Notes: generated by a model not told the origin, from the sequence alone. DNA of 64,000 bases from Pseudomonas abietaniphila (GCF_039697315.1 NZ_CP155619.1:1674001-1738000), one strand, 5' to 3'. Positions 29,453 through 38,076 are shown, counted from the first letter of the stretch. Numbers and translations are program-made.

Positions 29453-31345
29453 ATGAAATGCGATCCCCCTCTTAGCGCGCCGCCATCACTTGCCGTGAAA
29501 CCCCGCCTGATCCGCCATCTGTTCCTGCCGCCACTGGTCATCCTGCTGATGATCGCGCTGGGTTATGTCACCTATCTGTACAGCGAAAAGAACGGCATCA
29601 AGGCACTGGGCGAGAACGGTGAGCGTCAGCTCGAGCTGCACGCCCGCACCGTCGAAAGCGAAATCAACAAATACAACTACCTGCCCAGCGTGCTGGAGCT
29701 CGAATCCAATGTCTCTGATCTGCTCAACGACCCGTCGCCGGAGTTGAGAAGCAAGGTCAACGACTACCTCGAAGGCCTGAATCGTCGCAGCCGTAGCCGC
29801 GCCATCTATGTGCTCGACACCACGGGCCGCGTGCTGGCCACCAGTAACTGGCGTGACGCCGACAGTTATCTGGGTGAAGACCTGTCCTTCCGCGCGTATT
29901 ACCAGGACGCGATTCGCGGTCTGCCCGGTCGCTTCTACGGCATCGGCAGCACCACCGGTGAACCCGGTTATTACCTGGCCCACGGGCTGGAGGAGAAAGG
30001 CAAGATCATCGGCGTGGCGGTGATCAAAGTACGCCTGGAAGCCCTCGAAGAACGCTGGCAGCGTGCGCGCCTGGAGGCGTTCGTCAGTGACGAGAACGGC
30101 ATCATCATTCTGTCCAGCGACCCGGCCAGACGCCTGAAATCGGTCCGTCCGTTGACCGCAGAGGTCAAGGAACGCCTGGCGCGCAGCCTGCAATATTACT
30201 GGTGGCCGCTGAACGAGTTGGTGCCCCTTGAGCGGGAGTTGATCGCCGACGGCGTCGAGAAGCTGACCTTTCCCGCCAACAGCAGCGTCGACCATGAACA
30301 CACCGTAGTGAGCTATCTGGCACAGACCCGCGACCTCGCGGACACGCCGTGGCACCTGACCTTGCTCACGCCGCTGGAAGACTTGCGTCGCGAAGCGGCC
30401 AACCAAGGCATGCTGGTGGCCGTTGCCTGCGCGCTGGTGGCGTTCCTGCTGATCGCCTGGAACGAGCGCCGCAAGGTGATTTCCACCCGCCTCGCCGCGC
30501 GGGAGGCCCTCGAGCAAGCCAACAACGAACTGGAGCGTCGGATTACCGAACGCACCGCCGATCTGCGCGCCAGCAACGAGCGCCTCAAGGGCCAGATTCG
30601 TGAACGACGTCAGGCCGAGGAAACCCTGCGTCAGGCGCAAGACGAACTGGTTCAGGCCGGCAAGCTGGCCGCCATCGGACAGATGTCCACCAGCATCGCC
30701 CATGAACTCAACCAGCCGCTGGCGGCGTTGCGCACGCTGTCGGGCAACACCGTACGCTTCATCGAGCGCGGCGCGCTGGACACCGCCAGCACCAACCTGC
30801 GAACCATCAACGATCTGGTCGACCGTATGGGCCGAATCACCGCCAGCCTGAGGGCGTTTGCCCGACGCGGCGAAGACAAAGGTCAGGCGTCGTTGGGCAA
30901 GGCCGTGGAAGCGGCCTTGCAGTTGTTGGCCGGACGCCTGGAAGCCAGCGCTCTGGATCTGCATCAGCAGATCGATGATGTCGAACTGGCAATCGATCAA
31001 ACCCGCCTTGAACAGATTCTGGTGAACCTGATCGGCAACGCGCTGGACGCCATGCAGGCGCAACCGCTGCCCGTGCTGTGGCTCGAAGGTGACCTGTTCG
31101 AAGGCCGGTATCGCTTGCGGGTTCGCGACAACGGACATGGCATCGACGCCGAAGCACGCAAGCATCTGTTCGAACCGTTTTTTACCACCAAACCTGGCGA
31201 GCAGGGTCTGGGATTGGGACTGACCCTGTCGGCCAGTCTCGCCGCTGCCGCGGGTGGCAGCCTCAATGCTGAAGACCCGGCCGAAGGCGGCACGATGTTC
31301 GTGCTGATTTTGCCGCTGGTGAACAGCGGGGCTCCGATCATATGA
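29453..31345 (+). CDS. aauS: Sensor histidine kinase for acidic amino acids, DctB-type
   Basis: 630 residues. One membrane helix near residues 18-40, a periplasmic Cache-like sensor region to about 325, a second helix (MLVAVACALVAFLLIAW), a coiled coil, then the kinase: phospho-accepting His417 in IAHELNQPLAAL and ATP-binding boxes NALDAM, DNGHGI and GLGLGL. It should sense glutamate/aspartate and phosphorylate AauR. Start at 29453; ATG at 29369 is the alternative. Confidence 0.9.
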   Translation: MKCDPPLSAPPSLAVKPRLIRHLFLPPLVILLMIALGYVTYLYSEKNGIKALGENGERQLELHARTVESEINKYNYLPSVLELESNVSDLLNDPSPELRSKVNDYLEGLNRRSRSRAIYVLDTTGRVLATSNWRDADSYLGEDLSFRAYYQDAIRGLPGRFYGIGSTTGEPGYYLAHGLEEKGKIIGVAVIKVRLEALEERWQRARLEAFVSDENGIIILSSDPARRLKSVRPLTAEVKERLARSLQYYWWPLNELVPLERELIADGVEKLTFPANSSVDHEHTVVSYLAQTRDLADTPWHLTLLTPLEDLRREAANQGMLVAVACALVAFLLIAWNERRKVISTRLAAREALEQANNELERRITERTADLRASNERLKGQIRERRQAEETLRQAQDELVQAGKLAAIGQMSTSIAHELNQPLAALRTLSGNTVRFIERGALDTASTNLRTINDLVDRMGRITASLRAFARRGEDKGQASLGKAVEAALQLLAGRLEASALDLHQQIDDVELAIDQTRLEQILVNLIGNALDAMQAQPLPVLWLEGDLFEGRYRLRVRDNGHGIDAEARKHLFEPFFTTKPGEQGLGLGLTLSASLAAAAGGSLNAEDPAEGGTMFVLILPLVNSGAPII

Positions 31346-31380
31346 ATCACATCCCGGAAAGTCGCCGACCGGGCCATTTT

Positions 31381-31444
31381 TTCGCGGATGAATCCGCTCC
31401 CACAGAGGGTCGCATTCTTCCTGTGGGAGCGAATTCATTCGCGA
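31381..31444. repeat. REP pair in outward orientation between aauS and aauR
   Basis: TTCGCGGATGAATCCGCTCC, then a spacer, then TGTGGGAGCGAATTCATTCG. The two arms point away from one another, unlike the REPINs elsewhere in the window, and separate the kinase and regulator genes. Confidence 0.85.
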
Positions 31445-31475
31445 TGAAGGCAACGCTGATGGATTGGATTTGCAC

Positions 31476-32801
31476 ATGAACACTGAATTGACCGTCCTCA
31501 TCGTCGAAGACGATCCTCATGTCCTGCTTGGCTGCCAACAGGCGCTCGCGCTGGAGGACATTCACAGTCAGGGCGTCGGCAGCGCCGAAGAGGCGTTGGC
31601 GCTGGTCGGCGACGATTTTGCCGGTATCGTCATCAGTGATATCCGTCTGCCTGGCATCGACGGCCTTGAACTGCTCAAACGCCTGAAGGAACGCGACCGC
31701 ACACTGCCAGTGGTGCTGATCACCGGCCATGGCGACGTGTCGATGGCCGTCGGCGCGATGCGCGATGGCGCGTACGACTTCATGGAAAAGCCCTTCTCTC
31801 CCGAACGCCTGGTGGACGTTGCCCGCCGTGCGCTGGAACAGCGCGGACTGGCGCGGGAAGTCTGGTCACTGCGTCGGCAACTGGCCGAGCGCGACTCGCT
31901 CGAAGGCAAGATCATCGGCCGTTCGGCGGCGATGCAGAACCTGCGCGCGTTGATCGCCAACGTCGCCGACACCTCGGCGAACGTGCTGATCGAAGGTGAA
32001 ACCGGGACCGGCAAAGAGCTGGTTGCCCGCTGCCTGCATGATTTCAGTCGGCGTCACGCCAGTCAGTTCGTCGCCCTGAACTGCGGCGGCCTGCCGGAAA
32101 ACCTGTTCGAGAGTGAAATATTCGGTCATGAAGCCAACGCCTTTACGGGCGCGGGCAAGCGTCGTATCGGCAAGATCGAGCACGCCCACAACGGCACGCT
32201 ATTCCTCGATGAGGTCGAAAGCATGCCGATCAATCTGCAGATCAAGCTGCTGCGGGTCTTGCAGGAGCGCACGCTGGAACGGCTGGGTTCCAATCAGAGC
32301 GTGGCCGTCGATTGCCGGGTCATCGCGGCCACCAAATCCGACCTCAATGAACTGAGCCAGGCCAGTCAGTTCCGCAGCGACCTGTATTACCGCCTTAACG
32401 TGGTGACCCTGGAATTGCCGCCGTTGCGTGAACGTCGCGAGGACATCCTGCAACTGTTCGAGCATTTCCTACAGTTGTCCTCACTGCGTTTCGACCGTGA
32501 ACCGCCACAGCTCGACCCGCAGACAATGTCGGCTCTGATGAGCCACGACTGGCCCGGCAACGTCCGCGAACTGCGCAATGTCGCCGAGCGTTACGCGCTG
32601 GGCCTTCCAGCCTTCAAGAAGTCAGGGCTGACGGCGGCCAGCCAGAGCCTTGGCTTTTCCGAGGCCGTCGAAGCCTTCGAGAAGAACCTGCTCACTGAAG
32701 CTTTGCAGCGCAGCGGCGGCAATCTCAGTCAGGCGAGCCAGGAATTGGGGATGGCCAAGACCACGCTGTTCGATAAGGTGAAGAAGTACGGGTTGGGTTG
32801 A
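31476..32801 (+). CDS. aauR: Sigma-54-dependent response regulator
   Basis: 441 residues, NtrC/DctD type. Receiver with Asp55; AAA+ ATPase with Walker A GETGTGKE and Walker B GTLFLDEV; C-terminal Fis-type HTH (GGNLSQASQELGMAKTTLFD). The sigma-54 contact loop reads NAFTGA (residues 221-226) instead of GAFTGA. Expected to activate aatJQMP. ATG at 31476 (MNTELTVLIVEDD) is used. Confidence 0.93.
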   Translation: MNTELTVLIVEDDPHVLLGCQQALALEDIHSQGVGSAEEALALVGDDFAGIVISDIRLPGIDGLELLKRLKERDRTLPVVLITGHGDVSMAVGAMRDGAYDFMEKPFSPERLVDVARRALEQRGLAREVWSLRRQLAERDSLEGKIIGRSAAMQNLRALIANVADTSANVLIEGETGTGKELVARCLHDFSRRHASQFVALNCGGLPENLFESEIFGHEANAFTGAGKRRIGKIEHAHNGTLFLDEVESMPINLQIKLLRVLQERTLERLGSNQSVAVDCRVIAATKSDLNELSQASQFRSDLYYRLNVVTLELPPLRERREDILQLFEHFLQLSSLRFDREPPQLDPQTMSALMSHDWPGNVRELRNVAERYALGLPAFKKSGLTAASQSLGFSEAVEAFEKNLLTEALQRSGGNLSQASQELGMAKTTLFDKVKKYGLG

Positions 32802-32812
32802 ACGCAGACCTC

Positions 32813-32855
32813 TGCAGGTGCGTTTTGCGTGAGTCACGCCTGGATACCACCTGCA
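32813..32855. promoter_or_regulatory. Nested inverted repeats upstream of the 32973 operon
   Basis: TGCAGGTG (32813) pairs with CACCTGCA (32848) and inside them GCGTGA-G-TCACGC (32827-32839) is a perfect palindrome. They lie about 35-75 bases upstream of the -24 element. They could be an activator site, or a hairpin ending aauR transcription (no T run). Confidence 0.45.
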
Positions 32856-32885
32856 CGTCGCTTCATTCAGGCCGCGTTCAGACCG

Positions 32886-32903
32886 TTGGCCCACCCTTTG
32901 CAA
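32886..32903 (+). promoter_or_regulatory. Candidate sigma-54 promoter of the 32973-35850 operon
   Basis: TTGGCCCACCCTTTGCAA: GG and GC exactly ten bases apart and a near-consensus -12 (TTTGCA). Start of transcription would be near 32913, 60 bases before the first gene. Confidence 0.7.
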
Positions 32904-32972
32904 TCCTCCTGAAAGCCCCGCCCGGCCAGCGTTCATGCCCATGAACCCGGTGTCTGGAGCGGCCTTTCACGA

Positions 32973-33905
32973 GTGAACACAACGTTGAACATTCTCGATC
33001 TCGATCACAGCTTGACGCAGCAGGCCCCGATCAAGGAGCGTCTGCAAGACGGCCGCGCAATGCGTCTGGACCTTCTTGAACTGGGGCCTTCACTGCGACT
33101 CTGGTCCACGGAACGCAATTACAAACGGTTTGCCGGACACTTGAGCCAACGCGCCAGGCCGCTGGCTGACCGTCCGGAAATCTTTTTCGTCGGCTCCGGC
33201 GACTACCACCACCTTACCCCTGCGTTGCTCGCCGATCTTGAAGAACCGGTGAGCCTGATCCATTTCGACAATCACCCCGACTGGGTGCATTTCGCGCCGA
33301 AGCGGCATTGCGGCTCATGGGTCAACCGAGCGCTGAAGCTGCCGAACGTCCGGCGCATCGTCACGCTGGGGCCCTGCAGCGACGATCTGCAAACGCCGCA
33401 ATTGAAGGGCGGAAACCTCAGCGCATTGAAGCGCGGCACCCTGCAGCTGTTTCCCTGGCGCCATCCACCTTCCAGGGTCTGGGGCCATGTGGGCGACGGG
33501 CCAGGCCATCAACAGGCGGAGGGTCACCTGCACTGGCATAACCTGGTCGAGGTCGACTGGCCGATTTTCCTTGAACAACTGCTGGCGAGCCTGCCCACCC
33601 AAGCGGTGTGGATCACCATCGACAAAGACGTGCTTGCGGACGAAGACGCCGCCACCAATTGGGACCAGGGCGGTATGCGCCTGCATCATTTGCTCTCCGC
33701 CGTGCGCGCGCTGGCGACCGGCAAGCGTGTGCTGGGCATCGATGTGTGCGGCGAGTTCGCCCCCCCTGCCTTCAGCAACCCGTTTAAACGCTGGGAAGCC
33801 AGGTCCGATCAACCACCGGCCGAGCGATGGAGCGAACACGATCTGCAGCGTAATGCGCGGACCAATGCTGCGCTGATCGCGTTGTTCGAGGAGCTGTTTC
33901 CATGA
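32973..33905 (+). CDS. Ureohydrolase-fold (arginase/UPF0489-like) protein
   Basis: 310 residues, GTG start. Three stretches resemble the metal ligands of arginase/agmatinase: GSGDYHH (residues ~73-79), HFDNHPDW (~97-104) and ITIDKDVLADEDA (~213-225). The spacing and exact residues differ from true arginases and are nearer to UPF0489-like proteins. I infer a metal-dependent hydrolase of unknown substrate. Its stop overlaps the next gene by four bases; first gene behind a sigma-54 element. Confidence 0.65.
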   Translation: MNTTLNILDLDHSLTQQAPIKERLQDGRAMRLDLLELGPSLRLWSTERNYKRFAGHLSQRARPLADRPEIFFVGSGDYHHLTPALLADLEEPVSLIHFDNHPDWVHFAPKRHCGSWVNRALKLPNVRRIVTLGPCSDDLQTPQLKGGNLSALKRGTLQLFPWRHPPSRVWGHVGDGPGHQQAEGHLHWHNLVEVDWPIFLEQLLASLPTQAVWITIDKDVLADEDAATNWDQGGMRLHHLLSAVRALATGKRVLGIDVCGEFAPPAFSNPFKRWEARSDQPPAERWSEHDLQRNARTNAALIALFEELFP

Positions 33906-34276
33906 CGCCGACTGTTGTACTGCTGACAGCGCTGTCGATTCTGCTCGATGTGATTGGACAACTGGCGTTCAAGCTCGGCCTGGACCAGCTTCCTGAACAC
34001 GAGGACGGGTTTCGGCTGGGTCATTTCTGGCGGCAGATCGCCGGCGCGCCGTTGTTGTGGTGCGGAGTGAGCGCCTACGTGATCGAGTTCATCACCTGGT
34101 TGTTCGTACTGTCGCTGGCACCGCTGAGCCTGGTCTTTCCCGCCGCCAGCCTGAGCTATGTCGGGGTGGTGCTGGGCGGAAGGCTGGTGCTGGGGGAAAC
34201 CGTCAGCCGCCGTCGCTGGCTCGGCACCCTGGTCATCACCACCGGCGTCATGCTGGTTTGCGCCACGGGCGCGTGA
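33902..34276 (+). CDS. Small DMT-type membrane protein, ArnE/ArnF-like (first of a pair)
   Basis: 124 residues with four hydrophobic helices (about 4-24, 48-70, 75-95, 105-122). The motifs GQLAFKLG near the start and LSLVFPAASLSYV in helix 3 resemble ArnE/ArnF, the paired small subunits that flip undecaprenyl-linked aminoarabinose, and more distantly EmrE-type exporters. Co-transcribed with a transferase and a second such protein, so lipid-linked or small-molecule export is likely. Substrate unknown. Confidence 0.78.
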   Translation: MTPTVVLLTALSILLDVIGQLAFKLGLDQLPEHEDGFRLGHFWRQIAGAPLLWCGVSAYVIEFITWLFVLSLAPLSLVFPAASLSYVGVVLGGRLVLGETVSRRRWLGTLVITTGVMLVCATGA

Positions 34277-34283
34277 GGATTTC

Positions 34284-35444
34284 ATGACACAACTGCAAGC
34301 GGTTACCGCGCACCTGTCCCCGGCCAGCCTGACCGACGCCCCCGCGCTGAACGTCGAGGTCAGTCACAGCATCCATCGCATCAGTCGCACTGACTGGGCT
34401 CAACTGCAAAGCGATGAGCTGGAAGGCTATGACTATTACGCCGCCATTGAGGAAGCCGAACTACCAGGTATTGAACCTCGTTATTTCATGGTTCGCCACG
34501 GCCAGCGTCTGATTGCCGTCGCACCGGCCTATTGCCAGAGGTTCAAGCTCAATCAGGTGCTTGAGGGCCTGCCCCGCCGTCTGTTCGGAAGGTATTCAGC
34601 ACCGATACTGGCGATCGGCTCCCCTGTCACCGAGGCGTGCTCCATCGCCTGCGCGCCAGACTGGCTGCCGCGCACACCCGAGCTGATCAATGCGCTGGTC
34701 GCCCAGTTACACCGCCAATGCCGCCTGGAAGGTGCTTGGCTTTACCTGTTCAAGGACGTCGCCGAAGAACAGACGAGCGTGCGCAGTGCGCTGGAGCACC
34801 TGAGGTTCAACCGCATCAGCGGTATGCCTCGCACACGACTGCCGCTGCCTTATCCAGATCTGGCCGGGTATCTCGCCCGTCTTGGCCGCGCCACGCGCAA
34901 AGGGCTCAGGCGCAAGCTCAATACCCCATCCGATTTGCGTATCGAAGCGCGTCACCATCAGGTCGATGACGTCATTGAACGCATGCTTGAACTGTACGCC
35001 GACACGGTGGCGCGCAGTGGTGAAGAGATCGAGCCGCTGAACGCCGGGTACTTCAAGGCCGTGTTGGCCAAACTCGGCGAGCGCGCCACGTGTTACCTGT
35101 TCTGGTCGGGGAAAACCCTGATCGGCTTCAACCTGCTGCTAGGCAACGGAACACGGCAAATCGACAAGGTCTTCGCCTCCGACGGGTCGGCTGCGTGTGA
35201 ACACAATCTGTACCACCGCACATGGCTGGCCCATGTAGACCGATGCATTACCGCCGGCATTCCGGCCTTCGAAGCCAGTCAGGCCGCGTACGCTGAAAAG
35301 CTGCGATTGGGCTGTGGGCTGCTGGCAAACGACCACTACTTCCATCATCGCAACGCGCTGGTGACTCGCGCGCTGGGCTGGCTCGTGCGCAAGGCGGGGC
35401 TGGATCAGGCGACGGTTGTCGCAAAGGAGTCGGAACATGAGTGA
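34284..35444 (+). CDS. FemAB/GNAT-like transferase A
   Basis: 386 residues, no signal peptide or membrane helix. The C-terminal half has the acyl-CoA N-acyltransferase-like (Acetyltransf_6/FemAB-like) pattern: CYLFWSGKTLIGFNLLLG, EHNLYHRTWLAHVD and AYAEKLRLGCG. Clearly paralogous to the protein at 41086-42213. Members transfer acyl or aminoacyl groups to amines. Start ATG at 34284 follows GAGGATTTC; the reading frame extends upstream into the previous gene. Sandwiched between two ArnE/F-like genes. Confidence 0.75.
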   Translation: MTQLQAVTAHLSPASLTDAPALNVEVSHSIHRISRTDWAQLQSDELEGYDYYAAIEEAELPGIEPRYFMVRHGQRLIAVAPAYCQRFKLNQVLEGLPRRLFGRYSAPILAIGSPVTEACSIACAPDWLPRTPELINALVAQLHRQCRLEGAWLYLFKDVAEEQTSVRSALEHLRFNRISGMPRTRLPLPYPDLAGYLARLGRATRKGLRRKLNTPSDLRIEARHHQVDDVIERMLELYADTVARSGEEIEPLNAGYFKAVLAKLGERATCYLFWSGKTLIGFNLLLGNGTRQIDKVFASDGSAACEHNLYHRTWLAHVDRCITAGIPAFEASQAAYAEKLRLGCGLLANDHYFHHRNALVTRALGWLVRKAGLDQATVVAKESEHE

Positions 35445-35850
35445 TCAGACGTTGAGCACAAAACCGGCGTGGCGCTGGCTGGAAAGCCGTGCCGCGACCA
35501 TCGGCCTGTGGACCTTGCTGATCGGTACCGAGAGCGCCGCACAGCTAGCGCTGAAGGTCGGCGGCGACGGGTTGGCGACCGTGCCGTTCGGCGTCGAGTG
35601 GCTTCTCGCGGCGCTGAGCAATATCGCGGTGCTGACGGCGGGGGGCTGTTACATCGGCTCGTTCCTGAGCTGGATGTTGATCCTGCGGCGTAGCAGCCTG
35701 TCGCTGGCGTTTCCATTGAGTTCGCTGGTGTTTGTGGTGGTGCTGCTGGGCTCATGGCTAGGCCTGGGCGAGCACATCAGCGCCCTGCACTGGTTGGGGG
35801 TGTGGGTGATCATTGGCGGGATAGGGTTGCTGGCGGAGGGTGAAGCATGA
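35437..35850 (+). CDS. Small DMT-type membrane protein, ArnE/ArnF-like (second of a pair)
   Basis: 137 residues, four hydrophobic helices after a short cytoplasmic N-terminus. AAQLALKVGG, SLAFPLSSLVFV and HWLGVWVIIGGIGLL align by eye with ArnE/ArnF. Probably forms a heterodimer with the 33902 protein. Overlaps the transferase gene by eight bases. Last gene of the operon; a REPIN follows. Confidence 0.8.
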   Translation: MSDQTLSTKPAWRWLESRAATIGLWTLLIGTESAAQLALKVGGDGLATVPFGVEWLLAALSNIAVLTAGGCYIGSFLSWMLILRRSSLSLAFPLSSLVFVVVLLGSWLGLGEHISALHWLGVWVIIGGIGLLAEGEA

Positions 35851-35935
35851 AACGGCAGCTCAGGGTTTCAACGCGAAATCCGGGAGCCGCTCCTACCACT
35901 CTGGTGTCCGCCGCACATCCCGGTTGACGCTGAAC

Positions 35936-36075
35936 CCTGTAGGAGCGTGGCTTGTCCCGCGATCTGGCGGGAACCGCCAGTAGAGCCACTCAACCGCGTT
36001 GAATCTGACATACAGCATTTGCCGGATTTGCGACGGGTTCCCCGCCGATCGCGGGACAAGCCACGCTCCTACAGG
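35936..36075. repeat. Long REPIN of the GTAGGAGCG...CCGCGA type
   Basis: Arms TGTAGGAGCGTGGCTTGTCC and GGACAAGCCACGCTCCTACA with about 95 bases between; a single further arm (GCCGCTCCTACC) lies at 35885-35897. Between convergent genes. Confidence 0.9.
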
Positions 36076-36107
36076 TTTGGGCTAAAACCGGAAACATGAG
36101 GACACGT

Positions 36108-36974
36108 TCAAGACCTCGAATGATCCAGCAAAAACCCCAACCCGTGCGACACGGGAATCTCCTTCACCCCCATCATGCGTTGCTGCTCCTTGATCTCCTT
36201 GTGGAACGCCTTGACCTTGGTCCAGTGCATCTTGGGCCGATAGTGATGTTCGGCGTGGTAGCCGTTGTTCATCCAGATGAGGTTGTAGAGCTTGCTATAG
36301 GAGCTGACGCCCCAGGCAATGGGCAGGTCGGGGTTGCCGCCAAGATGTTCGTAATAGCCGTTCAACGATGACAGCGATTGCCCCAAATACCAGAACGGCA
36401 CCAGCAGCAGGACCGCGTGCCAGTCGTAGAACGCCAGCGCGATGTAGGCTGCCATCGTCATGTAGATTTCCACCTTCGCCCAACGCGCATCGTCAGGGTG
36501 TTTGCGCTTCATTTCTTCGTAGTAGCTCTTGGGCTCGTCACGAAAAGCGCTGAGGAACACGTAGCGCCACAGGGCTTCAGGCTCGCCATTGTGGCCATAG
36601 CGATAAATCGACAGCGGGTCGACCGTTTCGCCCTTTTCATTGGGCCGGTCGGAGTTGCCGCGATGGTGGCGGTTGTGGATGTCGCGGTACATGGTTTGCG
36701 AGAAGCCGATGGTCACCGACAGCAGCAGATCGAACGCCCGGTTCATGCCTTTGTGAGTGAAATAGGGGTTGTGAATCTGGTTGTGCGAGATGCTGTTGAT
36801 GCTCCACGACAGGCTCACGGCATACAGCAGCGCCAAGGGCACGATGGCCCACCACGACAGACTGTGAAACGCCGTGACCAGCCAGAGCACGAATGCGAAA
36901 TGCGCCAGCGCCATGGCAATCGGGACGACGTCCCAGAGTGAGTACGCGAGCCAGCGATAGACGGGACGAGCCAT
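36108..36974 (-). CDS. Membrane fatty-acid desaturase/hydroxylase-like protein
   Basis: 288 residues, several hydrophobic helices and three histidine boxes of the di-iron membrane desaturase family: SHNQIHNP, HNRHHRG and HAEHHYRP. Such enzymes use O2 and electrons to introduce a double bond or hydroxyl in acyl chains in the inner membrane. Electron donor and acyl substrate unknown. It follows the MipA-like gene by 65 bases on the same strand and lies between the two sigma-54-linked operons. Confidence 0.85.
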   Translation of the reverse strand: MARPVYRWLAYSLWDVVPIAMALAHFAFVLWLVTAFHSLSWWAIVPLALLYAVSLSWSINSISHNQIHNPYFTHKGMNRAFDLLLSVTIGFSQTMYRDIHNRHHRGNSDRPNEKGETVDPLSIYRYGHNGEPEALWRYVFLSAFRDEPKSYYEEMKRKHPDDARWAKVEIYMTMAAYIALAFYDWHAVLLLVPFWYLGQSLSSLNGYYEHLGGNPDLPIAWGVSSYSKLYNLIWMNNGYHAEHHYRPKMHWTKVKAFHKEIKEQQRMMGVKEIPVSHGLGFLLDHSRS

Positions 36975-37039
36975 GAAGAACTTCCTCGAAACAGAGACGT
37001 GTTCTTCAGGTCATTGCAAGGGCCAGACCAATCCGGGGA

Positions 37040-37825
37040 TCACTTGAAATGGTAAGCCACCGCGACGTCCAGTTCGCCTTGATTCACGCGGCCTTGCTGA
37101 CGAACGATGCTGCTGTCGGCTGCTGACCCGACCAGGTGAATCCAGCTGGCGCTTGTGATCAGCGACCAGTTCGGCGCCAACGGGAAGGCCACGCTCTGGG
37201 TGAGGGTCAGGTTCTGGAAGCCGCCGCTCGCGTTGTAGGCGCGTATGCCGGAAGCCTGTGATTCGGGGCCGCTCACGCCATAAAAGGTCTGTGCCTGTTC
37301 GGCATTGGCGTAATGCGCAGCCAGGGTCGTGCCGCCGAAGATGCCTCTGCCCAGCGGGTAGTCCAGTTCACCTCCGACCCGCCCCAACACGCCGCCCTGG
37401 CCATTGCTGCCGCCGAACGTGCGGCCCACCTCGGCGAACACACGCCAGACGTCCGAGGGGCTGTATTCGACGAAACCGCCAACCTCGCCCATGTCCGACA
37501 CGTCATGCAGGCCATGCAGCGCGCCATTGGCCGTGCGGCCCTGAACGTAGTTGACGAAGGGCCCGGCGCTCCAGCCGCTGGCTTTGATCGCATCCCAGGA
37601 CAACCCCTCGTCCGAGCTCAGGTTGACCCGCCCCCATGACAGATCGAGATAGGGCACGGGCCGGGTTTCATAGCGGCTCCCGGTCGGGTCATCCGGCTGG
37701 TAGGCAACCCCGGCGCCGACATCACCGGTCAGGGAATCCGCGTGACACAAAGGGCTGAACCAGGCGGCGCAAAGCAGCCCGGCGACGCACAGGTTGCGCT
37801 TGAAAGAACACGGCAGAACGGTCAT
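37040..37825 (-). CDS. MipA/OmpV-family outer-membrane protein
   Basis: 261 residues with a signal peptide (cleavage near residue 29, CHA/DS) and a C-terminal pattern of alternating residues ending in aromatic Phe-Lys (VAYHFK), as in beta-barrels. Sequence features DVGAGVAYQPDD, RPVPYLDLSWG and AGPFVNY fit MipA/OmpV (MltA-interacting protein). Role: outer-membrane scaffold or channel, substrate unknown. Divergent from the second sigma-54 operon. Confidence 0.82.
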   Translation of the reverse strand: MTVLPCSFKRNLCVAGLLCAAWFSPLCHADSLTGDVGAGVAYQPDDPTGSRYETRPVPYLDLSWGRVNLSSDEGLSWDAIKASGWSAGPFVNYVQGRTANGALHGLHDVSDMGEVGGFVEYSPSDVWRVFAEVGRTFGGSNGQGGVLGRVGGELDYPLGRGIFGGTTLAAHYANAEQAQTFYGVSGPESQASGIRAYNASGGFQNLTLTQSVAFPLAPNWSLITSASWIHLVGSAADSSIVRQQGRVNQGELDVAVAYHFK

Positions 37826-37899
37826 GGCAGCGATCTCGGGGCGGCGAACATGCGCGCATCAATCCCCAGACCTGACCGCCAGCGCAAGCACTGATCTTG

Positions 37900-37926
37900 T
37901 TTGTAGCGAGCTACAAAAATTGTAGC
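37900..37926. promoter_or_regulatory. Palindrome upstream of the second sigma-54 promoter, likely activator site
   Basis: TTTGTAGC-GA-GCTACAAA is a perfect 8-2-8 inverted repeat, followed at once by a further half-site TTGTAGC (37920-37926). Its centre is about 85 bases upstream of the -24 element, typical for an NtrC-class enhancer. The activator is probably the one encoded at 43976-45373. It lies between this operon and the divergent mipA-like gene. Confidence 0.65.
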
Positions 37927-37989
37927 TTCGTGAGTCTCTGATGCCCCCGATCTCGTATCAAAGCCCATCGCAATCAGGCTTCCAGCGCC

Positions 37990-38007
37990 TTGGCACAGTC
38001 CCTGCTC
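37990..38007 (+). promoter_or_regulatory. Candidate sigma-54 promoter of the 38077-45373 operon
   Basis: TTGGCACAGTCCCTGCTC: TGGCAC is the consensus -24 and GG/GC are exactly ten bases apart. Transcription would start near 38017. This also excludes the upstream TTG at 37990 as a translation start. Confidence 0.75.
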
Positions 38008-38076
38008 CTGCCCTGTCACGAGACCCCGGCGCCCCGCTCGCCCGGCTCATTCCTAGGACAAGACAGGCAACCACAG

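Noticed and set aside
32973..33905. True arginase or agmatinase
   Set aside because: Metal-ligand motifs differ (GSGDYHH and HFDNHPDW instead of GGDHS and DAHxD), so a general ureohydrolase-like call is safer.
37990..38076. N-terminal extension of the HAD phosphatase from TTG at 37990
   Set aside because: The TTG is part of the -24 promoter element, and the family start fits the ATG at 38077 or 38080.
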